Assembly: GCF_900101445.1 (NCBI RefSeq)
Contig: NZ_FNKE01000001.1
Coordinates: 744,001-808,000, forward strand
DNA from: Streptococcus equinus
GTDB taxonomy: Bacteria > Bacillota > Bacilli > Lactobacillales > Streptococcaceae
Direction: 5' to 3'
DNA length: 64,000 nt
Numbering within the stretch: position 1 is the first letter of the stretch; each line of letters begins with the position of its first letter. Of the stretch, positions 23,677-30,781 are shown piece after piece. A model generated the notes under the pieces. That model was not told the origin of the DNA. It worked only from the letters and a program-made list of their open reading frames with translations, and made no database searches. A program made the translations under genes and the position numbers.

Positions 23677-23893
23677 ACATAATCAAGCAAGTATAGCACC
23701 CGAAGATTAAGTATTCATGTAGTTCAAGGTCATCATAGTGAGCATAGCCAAGCATTTTAATCACCACAAGACCCATTGTGCTGAAAATCAAGTCAAGGAA
23801 CAGATAGTTCTTACCTAGGATAATGAAGATTGCAACACATACTAAGTCCATAGGAAGTCCAAATACAAGAGCTTGTTTCATTGCGTTTTTCAT
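23660..23893 (-). CDS. Phage membrane protein, 77 residues
   Basis: Three hydrophobic segments are visible (about 8-28, 31-48 and 60-76) with short polar loops (GYAHYDDLELHEY). It is the last protein of the early block before the non-coding stretch. Its stop codon lies inside a tRNA-like element. It overlaps the previous gene by 4 bases (ATGA). The function is unknown. Confidence 0.75.
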   Translation of the reverse strand: MKNAMKQALVFGLPMDLVCVAIFIILGKNYLFLDLIFSTMGLVVIKMLGYAHYDDLELHEYLIFGCYTCLIMLLTIR

Positions 23894-24102
23894 AGTTCAA
23901 TTCCCTCAATTTCAGCACGTCGTTTTAGAATAATAAGATAGATTTTCATTGCATACAATTGGCTTTCAAGTAGTTGGAATGGACAAGATGGCTCGAAATC
24001 TAATTTGCCAATTGCCCATTTATCAAGCATAGCGCTTAATTTTTTAGCGCGGTCATGCAATTCCCAGTATTCATTTACCATTCGTTGTTTATAAGCTTCC
24101 AT
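23890..24102 (-). CDS. Hypothetical phage protein, 70 residues
   Basis: This is a helical protein starting MEAYKQRMVNEYWELHDRAKKL and ending in a basic helix (MKIYLIILKRRAEIEG). Proteins with the pattern R-M-V-x-E-Y-x-E-L-x-x-R-x-x-K-L are frequent in streptococcal and lactococcal phage early regions. The position fits that group. The gene begins one base after the YopX-like gene stop. The function is unknown. Confidence 0.8.
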   Translation of the reverse strand: MEAYKQRMVNEYWELHDRAKKLSAMLDKWAIGKLDFEPSCPFQLLESQLYAMKIYLIILKRRAEIEGIEL

Positions 24103-24103
24103 T

Positions 24104-24493
24104 TTAGTCTCCTAACAATTCTTTGTTCTCATAAATGTTACCAATGACTTCGAGAGAATTTAATTGAATGTAATCTGCTAATTCTCTGAAAGTATAAACA
24201 AGGTCATTATGGTTATCAACAACAACGAAAGTTGCTTGAAATTCGTCATATTTAACAACAAATTGTGTTGAAGTGTGGCGACCATATTTATAGTTGATTA
24301 TGTCTCCCTCAAAGACTTCCTTACCATTCTTGTCTTTAAGTCCTGTGAATTGCATTAGTTTAAATTCATCATCGGCATAAAAGTTATCAATAGTTGTGAT
24401 GGTAAAAACTTTATCATCAAAAAATGATACTTCATGGACTTTAGCCATCCGTTTTTCATCTTTCAACCACGCTCTAAATTTTAATTCTCTCAT
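24104..24493 (-). CDS. YopX-family phage protein
   Basis: This 129-residue protein matches the YopX pattern: R-E-L-K-F-R-A-W at the start, L-M-Q-F-T-G-L-K-D-K-N-G-K-E-V-F-E-G-D-I-I in the middle, and L-E-V-I-G-N-I-Y-E-N-K-E-L-L near the end. YopX proteins form small beta-barrel multimers of unknown role in phages of Firmicutes. It overlaps the zinc-ribbon-like gene upstream by 4 bases. Confidence 0.92.
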   Translation of the reverse strand: MRELKFRAWLKDEKRMAKVHEVSFFDDKVFTITTIDNFYADDEFKLMQFTGLKDKNGKEVFEGDIINYKYGRHTSTQFVVKYDEFQATFVVVDNHNDLVYTFRELADYIQLNSLEVIGNIYENKELLGD

Positions 24494-24714
24494 TCTTCTA
24501 CCTCTTCCTCTCTATAATCTAGCCACGGCTCAATAGAACTGTGCTTCCCGCATTTTGGGCATTCAAGATGATAGTTTCTGCTAAAACTAAGCACACCCTT
24601 CGTCTCTTTCTTTACATAATCGTGTTTGCAAAAGAATTGTTTCAAATTATGCCTAAGTTCTTTCTTTTGTTCGTTGAACTTATAAGCAATCTTTTTAAGA
24701 GTATCGAACATCAT
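24490..24714 (-). CDS. Small phage zinc-ribbon-like protein
   Basis: This 74-residue protein has a basic helical start and then C-K-H-D-Y (29-33) and C-P-K-C-G-K-H-S (52-59), a spacing typical of a small zinc ribbon (DUF1660-like). The C-terminus is acidic. Two ATG codons follow GAGGTGG; either could start. It overlaps the next upstream gene by 4 bases. A nucleic-acid-binding role is possible but not shown. Confidence 0.7.
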   Translation of the reverse strand: MMFDTLKKIAYKFNEQKKELRHNLKQFFCKHDYVKKETKGVLSFSRNYHLECPKCGKHSSIEPWLDYREEEVEE

Positions 24715-25028
24715 TCCACCTCTTCAACTTCAAACGCATCGTTATACAGCACATGTCCGAGACCATCTCTTGACAACTGTTTCTCAGTAAAAATCAGTTG
24801 GCAGTCTCGACTTCCGAAAGCACCGAGAACATAAACTTTTAACTGCGTATCATACATCAGCCAATTAAATCGGTAATCAATGCCTTTCAGTCTGACTGTG
24901 TACTTTCTTTCCTTATTTGGATTGTAATCATCTGTACGAATTAAAATAGCCCCACATTCTGCGCAGTATAATTCTCCAGCAGGCTGTTGTGATTCAACTA
25001 AGTCTTCTCGTTTTTCCACTCGAAACAA
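24711..25028 (-). CDS. Zinc-ribbon-like phage protein, N-terminus in another frame
   Basis: The main frame (105 residues from a TTG at 25028) has C-A-E-C at 22-25 and LSRDGLGHVLYNDAFEVEEVE at the end. The only good start nearby is an ATG at 25057, behind GAGGTGGTGAAAGA and overlapping the previous stop as ATGA. It reads MNVEEVFCDDCFEWKNEKT and then stops in a different frame. That piece supplies the C-D-D-C partner for C-A-E-C, so the intact protein should join the two by a -1 shift around TGG-AAA-AAC (about 25013-25021). It is either a real frameshift mutation, a programmed slip or a sequencing error. Confidence 0.6.
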   Translation of the reverse strand: MFRVEKREDLVESQQPAGELYCAECGAILIRTDDYNPNKERKYTVRLKGIDYRFNWLMYDTQLKVYVLGAFGSRDCQLIFTEKQLSRDGLGHVLYNDAFEVEEVE

Positions 25029-25053
25029 TCATCGCAAAAAACTTCTTCAACGT

Positions 25054-25614
25054 TCATTCTTTCACCACCTCTACCGCAAATTGCCAAGCCCACTCATAAT
25101 CTTCTTTAATTTCTTCCTCTGTGAGCTGTGCAGATTCTAATTGTTTCCAATTATCAGCGTATTCAATCGATGTATAATGTAACCACGTAAATAGCTCTAC
25201 TTTGTCATCTTCATTTTTGCAAAGATATGTTTTACTATATCCACTGCCATTTGGGTTAGGTATTTCAACTGTATATCGTTTTTCTTTCTCGACTTCATAG
25301 CCGTAAAGCCAAGCTTTAGCAAATGTTTCTGAATTGTCTTCAATCCAACTGCTTTTTTCATCATAGGCATCGGTATCCATTGCTTCGCATAGCTCAAATT
25401 TTAATGTTTTACACTCTTCAATCCAATCAGCCACAAATTGTGGCACTACTGGCTTTTCTGGTTCGTCAAGTTGTTCAATAATATGTTCTGTCCTAATTTT
25501 GGCTTCTTCAAACCCCTCTTCAAATCTGCCCCATTCTGTTGGTGTGTAATCTTGAAAATTTCGTTCATCTAGTTCGAGTGTTTTTAATTCAGCAATCACT
25601 TCTCGCTTATTCAT
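25054..25614 (-). CDS. DUF1642-like phage protein
   Basis: This 186-residue protein begins at the ATG 25614 behind GGGGG. It has the DUF1642 pattern: V-A-D-W-I-E-E-C-K near 63, W-I-E-D-N-S-E-T-F-A-K-A-W-L-Y-G-Y-E-V-E-K-E-K-R-Y near 88-113, and Y-E-W-A-W-Q-F-A-V-E near the end. The family is restricted to phages of lactic acid bacteria and its role is unknown. The gene overlaps the previous one by 8 bases. Confidence 0.85.
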   Translation of the reverse strand: MNKREVIAELKTLELDERNFQDYTPTEWGRFEEGFEEAKIRTEHIIEQLDEPEKPVVPQFVADWIEECKTLKFELCEAMDTDAYDEKSSWIEDNSETFAKAWLYGYEVEKEKRYTVEIPNPNGSGYSKTYLCKNEDDKVELFTWLHYTSIEYADNWKQLESAQLTEEEIKEDYEWAWQFAVEVVKE

Positions 25615-25978
25615 AGTCAACCCCCAATTCTTTCAGCTCTGCTTTTAATTCATCAGCGTAATCTTCAAACACCTTCTGAATTTTTTCTTTGAGTTCGTCT
25701 TTTATAAAAACGCTATCGTGTCTGCCATTTGGGTATTTCACGTTTAAATACTCAATCTCACTTTTAGACAATATTTCTAAAATTTTGACGTTTTGGACAA
25801 GTATATTTGCTCGTTCTAAATCTTTCAGATTCATCTTAGTTTCATCTGGTTCTTTGAGCTGCTCGACGAGTTTGATTGCCTTGTCACAAGCCTCATACCA
25901 TTTTTCTTCGTCAACATTTTGCGGTGCTACCCATTTAGTGTGCTTTAAGGCTTTAATCATCGTTTGTTTAATGTTCAT
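25607..25978 (-). CDS. Hypothetical phage protein, 123 residues
   Basis: I start it at ATG 25978 (MNIKQTMIKALKHTKWVAP) because AAAGGAG stands 8 bases upstream, while the longer frame runs through a small membrane gene. It is an acidic, helical protein with ends VFEDYADELKAELKELGVDYE. No known motif. The ATGA overlap with the 34-residue gene upstream suggests coupling. Confidence 0.7.
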   Translation of the reverse strand: MNIKQTMIKALKHTKWVAPQNVDEEKWYEACDKAIKLVEQLKEPDETKMNLKDLERANILVQNVKILEILSKSEIEYLNVKYPNGRHDSVFIKDELKEKIQKVFEDYADELKAELKELGVDYE

Positions 25979-26079
25979 CGCCACTCTCCTTTGTGCTTTA
26001 GCTCTGCAATACCAATGCCGACAACCACACCCACTAACAATGTCCACAATGCTAACAACCACATTATTAAATTAATCAT
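25975..26079 (-). CDS. Very small membrane protein, 34 residues
   Basis: A single hydrophobic helix (MINLIMWLLALWTLLVGVVV) followed by a charged tail (ELKHKGEWR) is encoded between two overlapping genes. It overlaps the upstream gene by 8 bases and the downstream gene by 4 (ATGA), and its 3' end carries the ribosome site of the next gene. The tight packing supports a real gene; its own ribosome site is weak (GGAAG). Confidence 0.6.
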   Translation of the reverse strand: MINLIMWLLALWTLLVGVVVGIGIAELKHKGEWR

Positions 26080-26248
26080 CTTCCACTAACACCTCAATTC
26101 CTCGAATGTCCTTGCCATCAATTCGACCATTACCGAATTTGAACGTTTCACCATTTTTCCAACAAGCGTGGATCATGCCGTAAGTTTGTTGGGAAATACA
26201 CGTTGTTAGTGGCTTATCTCCGCCTTTGATATATAGATTAACTCTCAT
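26072..26248 (-). CDS. Hypothetical phage protein, 58 residues
   Basis: A small beta-rich protein starting MRVNLYIKGGDKPLTTCISQ, with GAGAGGGG ahead of the ATG. The sequence C-W-K-N-G-E-T-F-K-F-G-N-G-R-I-D-G-K-D-I-R-G-I-E-V resembles small phage proteins of unknown role that carry one compact beta sheet. It is the first member of an overlapping trio of small genes. Confidence 0.7.
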   Translation of the reverse strand: MRVNLYIKGGDKPLTTCISQQTYGMIHACWKNGETFKFGNGRIDGKDIRGIEVLVEDD

Positions 26249-26314
26249 GTCGTTTCTACCCCTCTCACGTCCTCTATATGACGTTTTAATTTGTTTTGAA
26301 TGTAATTATATTGT

Positions 26315-26770
26315 TTAACCGAAAGACCTTATCAGAAGCTCTCTGCTTAACACACGCTTGAACGCTGGTGAAGATGTTCTGCTCTCAACCGATTTGTTTT
26401 GCGGTGCTTTTCTAGTTTTCGGCTTTGGATTCGGATTCGGTTTGCCATTGACAAGGCGCTCCCATGTAATTTTTCCGCTTCGAGTAGCCATTTGCATCTG
26501 CCATTTACTCAAACCAAAATGTTCCAGTGCTTGTGCTTGCGTTCCAACAAAACGTTCACCGGTTTTAACAAGAGTATATGCCGTTAACCTTGTTTTCTCT
26601 CTGCGTTTCACTGTTTTCGTGCCGATTTGCTCGCGATCATATTTGCCAGCGCTCACGTAAGTTCGTAATGTAGTTATTTTAATGTCGATTTGTTCAGCGA
26701 TTTCGTACATCGTTCCAGTATATTGTTTGCCAGTTTCGACGTCGGTAAGACACCAAACCTTAGCTTCCAT
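26315..26770 (-). CDS. Phage protein with two NUMOD-like helix-turn-helix repeats
   Basis: This 151-residue protein holds two related segments: residues 4-44 (Y-T-G-T-M-Y-E-I-A-E-Q-I-D-I-K-I-T-T-L-R-T-Y-V) and 64-100 (F-V-G-T-Q-A-Q-A-L-E-H-F-G-L-S-K-W-Q-M-Q-M-A-T). Each has the G-T-x-x-x-x-A shape of NUMOD1/IENR DNA-binding repeats found in homing endonucleases, but no HNH or GIY-YIG nuclease is present. The C-terminus is basic and Pro-rich. It probably binds DNA. It overlaps the upstream gene by 11 bases. Confidence 0.65.
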   Translation of the reverse strand: MEAKVWCLTDVETGKQYTGTMYEIAEQIDIKITTLRTYVSAGKYDREQIGTKTVKRREKTRLTAYTLVKTGERFVGTQAQALEHFGLSKWQMQMATRSGKITWERLVNGKPNPNPKPKTRKAPQNKSVESRTSSPAFKRVLSRELLIRSFG

Positions 26771-27008
26771 TCCTCATCAATCCTTTCATACGTTTTAAAA
26801 CCGCGCTGTCATATTCTGGCATTTTGGCCAGATCTAAATATTTTTTGGCGTCGTTAACTTCGACATGCAGCATTTCTGCAATGACCACATAGCTTTTTAA
26901 AAGTTGTTTATGCGTCCATTCTTTAAAATCCATTAATACATCGAGCGGACATTCTTCGTGCCGTTCATTCCAAACGACACAGCATTGCGGTGCTCGCTTG
27001 CTTGCCAT
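26760..27008 (-). CDS. Hypothetical phage protein, 82 residues
   Basis: The start is set at ATG 27008 (MASKRAPQCCVVWNERHEEC) behind AGGATAATTAAA, just after the rusA-like stop. The protein is helical (LMDFKEWTHKQLLKSYVVIAEMLHVEVNDAKKYLDL in pattern) with three cysteines near the N-terminus. No recognised domain. Its position directly after a Holliday junction resolvase gene is common for small phage helper proteins. Confidence 0.65.
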   Translation of the reverse strand: MASKRAPQCCVVWNERHEECPLDVLMDFKEWTHKQLLKSYVVIAEMLHVEVNDAKKYLDLAKMPEYDSAVLKRMKGLMRNGS

Positions 27009-27024
27009 TTTAATTATCCTCATA

Positions 27025-27459
27025 TTATTCAAACTCCTCGATTTCAATTTCAATCCTTGGGTTTGGGCTATATAGCTTTCTTGTTGTGTGTTCAACAATC
27101 AAACAGTCATCTTTCCAAACAATCTCTGCTTTTGAAATGCTGTCATATAGCGACTTTTCTAAATTGTCCAAATCAATTTTTTTATCATATGGAATCGTTT
27201 CAGTGATAAATCTAGCGTATTCGTCTTTTTTCTTTTTGCCCGACCTCGGTTTTGGCAATTCTTGCATTTTTTTGGTTGCCTTCATGTAAAATGTGACTTT
27301 GGTTCTTATTGCTCCGTCAAAGTAACGGCCAATATAATTTTGTTTAATAAAGTCAGTAACTTTCTTTCTCCAGCGTGCCATTTTAGGGTCTTCGTACACA
27401 CCGAATCTTCCTGATCTCGGTCTCATTTGCGGTTTTGGCTCAAACGGTATTAAAAACAT
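27025..27459 (-). CDS. RusA-family Holliday junction resolvase
   Basis: This 144-residue protein matches RusA: P-K-P-Q-M-R-P-R near the start, a basic middle (KKVTDFIKQNYIG), D-K-K-I-D-L-D-N-L-E-K-S-L-Y-D near 90-105 with the catalytic aspartates, and I-V-W-K-D-D-C-L-I-V near 113. RusA cuts four-way junctions formed by phage recombination and replication. It lies downstream of ssb, recE-like and recT, so the recombination set is complete. Confidence 0.93.
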   Translation of the reverse strand: MFLIPFEPKPQMRPRSGRFGVYEDPKMARWRKKVTDFIKQNYIGRYFDGAIRTKVTFYMKATKKMQELPKPRSGKKKKDEYARFITETIPYDKKIDLDNLEKSLYDSISKAEIVWKDDCLIVEHTTRKLYSPNPRIEIEIEEFE

Positions 27460-27470
27460 CTATACACCTC

Positions 27471-27914
27471 TTAGAAAGGAAGGTCATCATCTGAAATGTC
27501 CATTGGATTTGAATTACCAAATGGGCTTTCCTGCTGATTGTAGCTGTTTTGCTGTGGTTGCTGATTGTAGCCGTTTGATTGTCCTTGTTGACTTTCGTTT
27601 CTCGTGTCTAACAAGTCGACATGTTCAGCTACTACTTCCGTCACATACACACGCTGTCCTTGCTGATTTTCATAGTTACGTGTCTGGATACGACCAGTTA
27701 CACCGATTTGCGAACCTTTGCCGCAATACTGCGCAATAATCTCTGCAGTTTGTCGCCAAGCCACAATATTAACGAAATCTGCCTCACGTTCACCATTTTG
27801 GTTCTTGAAGCTGCGATTCACCGCAAGCGTTCCTGTTAATACGCTTGTGTTGCTCGCTGTTTGTTTTAGTTCTGGCGCTTTAGTTAAGCGACCGATTAAA
27901 TTTACATTGTTCAT
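27471..27914 (-). CDS. ssb: Single-stranded DNA-binding protein
   Basis: This 147-residue protein has an N-terminal OB fold (residues 1-105) beginning [17 protein letters not shown], with the usual [13 protein letters not shown] strand and [22 protein letters not shown] flexible Gln/Asn-rich linker leads to the acidic tip [10 protein letters not shown], which recruits partner proteins. It is the phage copy and follows the recE-like gene, so it probably works with RecT. The ribosome site is AAGGGG. Confidence 0.96.
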   Translation of the reverse strand: MNNVNLIGRLTKAPELKQTASNTSVLTGTLAVNRSFKNQNGEREADFVNIVAWRQTAEIIAQYCGKGSQIGVTGRIQTRNYENQQGQRVYVTEVVAEHVDLLDTRNESQQGQSNGYNQQPQQNSYNQQESPFGNSNPMDISDDDLPF

Positions 27915-27923
27915 GTTTACCCC

Positions 27924-28721
27924 TTAATAAATTTCAACTCGCTTTGTGAGTTTCTTTTCTCTACAGTATTCACAATGCCCGCAAGGCTTTGCTTCTGCCC
28001 TGCCATGTTTGACATCGTCTAAATGTTTGATAATCTTAGCTAGCTCGTTTAATTCATCTTGAATTGCGTCAACGTTTTGAATTCGAATAGCTCGTGTGTC
28101 GCTTGGGCTTTCTTTGGTCACAGCGTAAATGATTGGCTCGAATGGTTTATTGTATTTCGCTTCAAGCATTGTCTTATAGACCGCCATTTGCAAAATATAG
28201 CCATACGCTTCAAACCAGCGAACTTTGTAATTATTGCCGTCTTTATCTTTAACCCAAACTTCATCGTCAATTGGGCCTTTCGTGGTTTTGATATCGACAA
28301 AATAGCCATGCTCAGCATTCAAACAGTCAATCTTGCCTTTGAACTCAACGCCTGCGATTTCTCCAGTTACTGCAGCTTCTTTTTCGCCTTGATAAAGAGC
28401 CATGAAGTTTTTATCCGTTGCAAGTGCCCGAATCATGTTCTCTGCTGTTTCAAATGGCGCATATAAGCTACCATTCTTCTTAAAGATTGATTCTTTATTT
28501 TTATCAATAAACGTTGCATGAGCTTCTTTGCTCTCAAATGCGCTGTGAACATAATTTCCGACAAGCAAAGCCGTCTTATCTCGCTTATCCTGCCATTCGT
28601 CGTTAAGCTCTGCTAATGCTCTAGCTTCACATTCCTTAAATCGTTTAACTTGTGAGACAGACCAGTAAGCTTTTGCTGATTCAAGGCTGTAATAATCTTT
28701 GCCAAGTAAGTCTTTAGTCAT
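27924..28721 (-). CDS. RecE-like PD-(D/E)XK exonuclease (DUF3799)
   Basis: This 265-residue protein is the nuclease partner of RecT. Nuclease motifs: G-N-Y-V-H-S-A-F-E near 55, G-K-I-D-C-L-N near 128-134 and Y-F-V-D-I-K-T-T-K near 140-148 (Asp...Asp-x-Lys). A cysteine group C-G-H-C-E-Y-C near 247-253 may bind metal or an iron-sulphur cluster, as in AddB or Cas4-like nucleases. It should resect double-strand ends to leave 3' tails for RecT. The start overlaps recT by 8 bases. Confidence 0.85.
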   Translation of the reverse strand: MTKDLLGKDYYSLESAKAYWSVSQVKRFKECEARALAELNDEWQDKRDKTALLVGNYVHSAFESKEAHATFIDKNKESIFKKNGSLYAPFETAENMIRALATDKNFMALYQGEKEAAVTGEIAGVEFKGKIDCLNAEHGYFVDIKTTKGPIDDEVWVKDKDGNNYKVRWFEAYGYILQMAVYKTMLEAKYNKPFEPIIYAVTKESPSDTRAIRIQNVDAIQDELNELAKIIKHLDDVKHGRAEAKPCGHCEYCREKKLTKRVEIY

Positions 28722-29529
28722 CTGTTAAATCTCCGAGTTGGTCGAATAAGGCTGTTTGCTCTTCTTGAATTTCGCCAGTTTCTGGGTCAGCGATTGGCAA
28801 TTCTTCTTGTGGTGTTTCACCAATCAAATCCGTCAACGTTTCTTCTTGCGGTGTTACGTCAATTGGTGCTGCTTTCTCGTCTTCGGTTTCGTTATCGGCT
28901 GTGATTGCTTCTTGCAACTCGGTGCTAAGCGGTGCATATTTGCTGATAATCTGTTTTAATAAAGTTTTTTGAGCCATTGCGTCAAAATCAGTTTGCCAAG
29001 GACTGTTTCCAAAACTCTTTGAGAAACGTTTTCCGTGATTATAAGCACGTTCTTTCGTCCAATAAATCAGCTTCTTAAAACCATTTAACAGTTCGAGTGT
29101 CGCAAAATAGCCTGCCACTTCATCTTCTGGTTGGCTAAAATCGACCTCTAGCGTTTCAAATAACGGGTCATATGATTTGAATTGTGCTTTGTAGATTACA
29201 CCGCTATTAATATTCTTAACTTGACCGCTTCGAATAGCCAGCTGGATAAGTCCTTTGTAACCAAGCTGAAATTGTGCTTGTCGTTTGTAAGGCACGATGT
29301 AGGCAAAACCTAAACTTGGTTCAATTGGTAAATTCAATGTTGCTGCTTTCATTGCTGCGGTTAAAATTGAGTTGTTATCAGCATTACTTAAAAGCTTGTT
29401 GTTATTTACGATTGATAGCAGACTAGCAATGAACTGGTCGCTTTTCCCACTAACTACTTCGCTAAGTTTGTTTTTGACCGCTGGACTGTTAAAAAAGTCC
29501 TTGTGTGATACTTGTAATTGATTTGCCAT
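28714..29529 (-). CDS. recT: RecT-family single-strand annealing protein
   Basis: This 271-residue protein has the RecT core: a helical start (FFNSPAVKNKLSEVV), A-M-K-A-A-T-L-N-L-P-I-E-P-S-L-G-F-A-Y-I-V-P-Y near 62-84, and Q-F-Q-L-G-Y-K-G-L-I-Q-L-A-I-R near 88-102. The C-terminal 60 residues are acidic and Gln/Glu-rich. RecT anneals complementary single strands created by the exonuclease encoded next. It overlaps the nuclease gene and begins one base after a small coiled-coil gene. Confidence 0.95.
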   Translation of the reverse strand: MANQLQVSHKDFFNSPAVKNKLSEVVSGKSDQFIASLLSIVNNNKLLSNADNNSILTAAMKAATLNLPIEPSLGFAYIVPYKRQAQFQLGYKGLIQLAIRSGQVKNINSGVIYKAQFKSYDPLFETLEVDFSQPEDEVAGYFATLELLNGFKKLIYWTKERAYNHGKRFSKSFGNSPWQTDFDAMAQKTLLKQIISKYAPLSTELQEAITADNETEDEKAAPIDVTPQEETLTDLIGETPQEELPIADPETGEIQEEQTALFDQLGDLTDD

Positions 29530-29715
29530 TTATTTTCTCCTTTTTGTCTTCTTAAGGTTCCAGATTTCACGTTTCAAACGCTTATTCTCTTGCTTCAAAC
29601 TCACTATCTTGTCTTGATAGTCGTTAATAATTTCACCATACTCTGTAGCAAGATCGAGGTAGTCGCTCGTTCTGCTGTAATAAGCTTGCTCATAATCTTC
29701 TTTTAAGATAATCAT
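29530..29715 (-). CDS. Small coiled-coil phage protein, 61 residues
   Basis: The protein is almost entirely helical with heptads (YQDKIVSLKQENKRLKREIW) and a basic end (KKTKRRK). It lies directly before recT, 1 base apart, and after a small acidic gene. It may pair with other early proteins. No recognised family. The basic tail could contact DNA. Confidence 0.7.
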   Translation of the reverse strand: MIILKEDYEQAYYSRTSDYLDLATEYGEIINDYQDKIVSLKQENKRLKREIWNLKKTKRRK

Positions 29716-29722
29716 GCCGGCC

Positions 29723-29974
29723 TCAATCTAAAATGTGCTGTTTGACATCTACTCGATAATCGAGCGGAAAGTTGAAAATGATTGTCAATCGTTTATCGGT
29801 CAAACTTTGAATTTCTTCAATGAGGTCTTCGTCTGAATAGTTACGATATTGCTTGTATGTTTTAGCTAACGTCATACTTTCATCGTCAACGAGTTCGTCA
29901 ATTGTTTCAAGCAACGCTTCTCTAAAATCGTTTTGATAGAGAAGCAGTTCATCATCAAGTCTAATTTCAACCAT
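29723..29974 (-). CDS. Small acidic phage protein, 83 residues
   Basis: The ATG at 29974 (MVEIRLDDELLLYQNDFREA) is chosen because it overlaps the stop of the upstream small gene by 8 bases; the longer frame antedates that gene and lacks a ribosome site. The protein alternates helix (LLETIDELVDDESMTLAKTYK) and strand (LTIIFNFPLDYRV). The function is unknown. Confidence 0.65.
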   Translation of the reverse strand: MVEIRLDDELLLYQNDFREALLETIDELVDDESMTLAKTYKQYRNYSDEDLIEEIQSLTDKRLTIIFNFPLDYRVDVKQHILD

Positions 29975-30098
29975 GTTTACGCTCCAGTGCTTCTTCAATA
30001 CGTTCCAAAAACATTTCATATTCTTCAATTTCTTTGTAACACCGTTTAGCTTCATCTCGCCAAAAATCACGTTCCGCTAAAAGTTCCTGCGTATTCAT
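29967..30098 (-). CDS. Very small helical phage protein, 43 residues
   Basis: One charged helix: MNTQELLAERDFWRDEAKRC continuing to EEALERKHG. The ATG overlaps the previous stop by one base (TAATG) and has GGAGATGAATA upstream. It overlaps the next gene by 8 bases. It resembles short proteins with the motif R-D-x-W-R-x-E-A found in many phage early regions. The function is unknown. Confidence 0.65.
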   Translation of the reverse strand: MNTQELLAERDFWRDEAKRCYKEIEEYEMFLERIEEALERKHG

Positions 30099-30295
30099 TA
30101 TTCATCTCCTTTAAAAGGCGTTTTGCTTAGGCCTACCCAACGCACCAAAATGCATGCGGTGTCATCATATACGCTATATCCTTGTACTTCGCTTTTCCAT
30201 TGCGGATTGTTCTTTACATCTTCGTTCAATTTTTCTGTTGCTGAAGACCCACCGTCGTCAAAATAGTCGTCAACATATTCTTTGTAGAATTCCAT
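30098..30295 (-). CDS. Hypothetical phage protein, 65 residues
   Basis: An acidic start (MEFYKEYVDDYFDDGGSSAT) is followed by a beta segment with W-K-S-E-V-Q-G-Y-S-V-Y-D-D-T-A-C-I-L-V-R-W-V-G. AGAGAGG stands ahead of the ATG. It forms part of a string of small overlapping genes between the wHTH protein and recT. No known family. Confidence 0.7.
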   Translation of the reverse strand: MEFYKEYVDDYFDDGGSSATEKLNEDVKNNPQWKSEVQGYSVYDDTACILVRWVGLSKTPFKGDE

Positions 30296-30305
30296 ATTTT
30301 CCTCT

Positions 30306-30458
30306 CTAGTAAACTATCTTCTTGAGCTGATACATTTTACTGTCTCTTGCCAACTTCGCTATCAGAGACTCTGTATCGAGCTTTAAAAGCATGTCTCTAA
30401 TTTCTCTCGAGTAATTGTAATAGTTCTGCTCGAACTGCTGGATAAGTAGCTCGTTCAT
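30306..30458 (-). CDS. Very small phage protein, 50 residues
   Basis: The gene encodes a helical protein beginning MNELLIQQFEQNYYNYSREI and ending KMYQLKKIVY. Its ATG overlaps the previous stop as ATGA and the next gene begins 11 bases after its stop, so it fits the operon exactly. The function is unknown. Confidence 0.7.
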   Translation of the reverse strand: MNELLIQQFEQNYYNYSREIRDMLLKLDTESLIAKLARDSKMYQLKKIVY

Positions 30459-30781
30459 ACTTGCCAACCTTTCCAATATTCAGCAAGGTTGACTGATGTA
30501 ATGGCTGTTACTGTTTTCTGCGAAGTTAAAATTTGTTCTTTATACGGCAGTAAGCCTACATTGCGTTCCATGTCGTTTTTCGGCAAATAATAACCACCAT
30601 GTCGAGTTCTGCGACTTGCAATGATTGGTTGTTTGAATTCGCATCTCAAGCGCTCTACGACCTCTTTAACGCCTCGCTCGCTGATGTCAAATTCAGACTT
30701 TAACCATTTCAGTGGGACAGGTCGCTCAAAGCTACCGTGGTTCTTAATGTAATTCAAGATGTTAATTTCTTGCTCGTTCAT
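30455..30781 (-). CDS. Winged-helix-like phage protein, 108 residues
   Basis: Residues 5-60 have a winged-helix pattern (INILNYIKNHGS; LKWLKSEFDISERGVKEVVERLR) followed by a basic hairpin (ASRRTRHGGYYLP). It lies directly behind the helicase loader gene, overlapping it by 4 bases. It may be a DNA-binding accessory of replication. The domain call is by pattern only. Confidence 0.65.
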   Translation of the reverse strand: MNEQEINILNYIKNHGSFERPVPLKWLKSEFDISERGVKEVVERLRCEFKQPIIASRRTRHGGYYLPKNDMERNVGLLPYKEQILTSQKTVTAITSVNLAEYWKGWQV

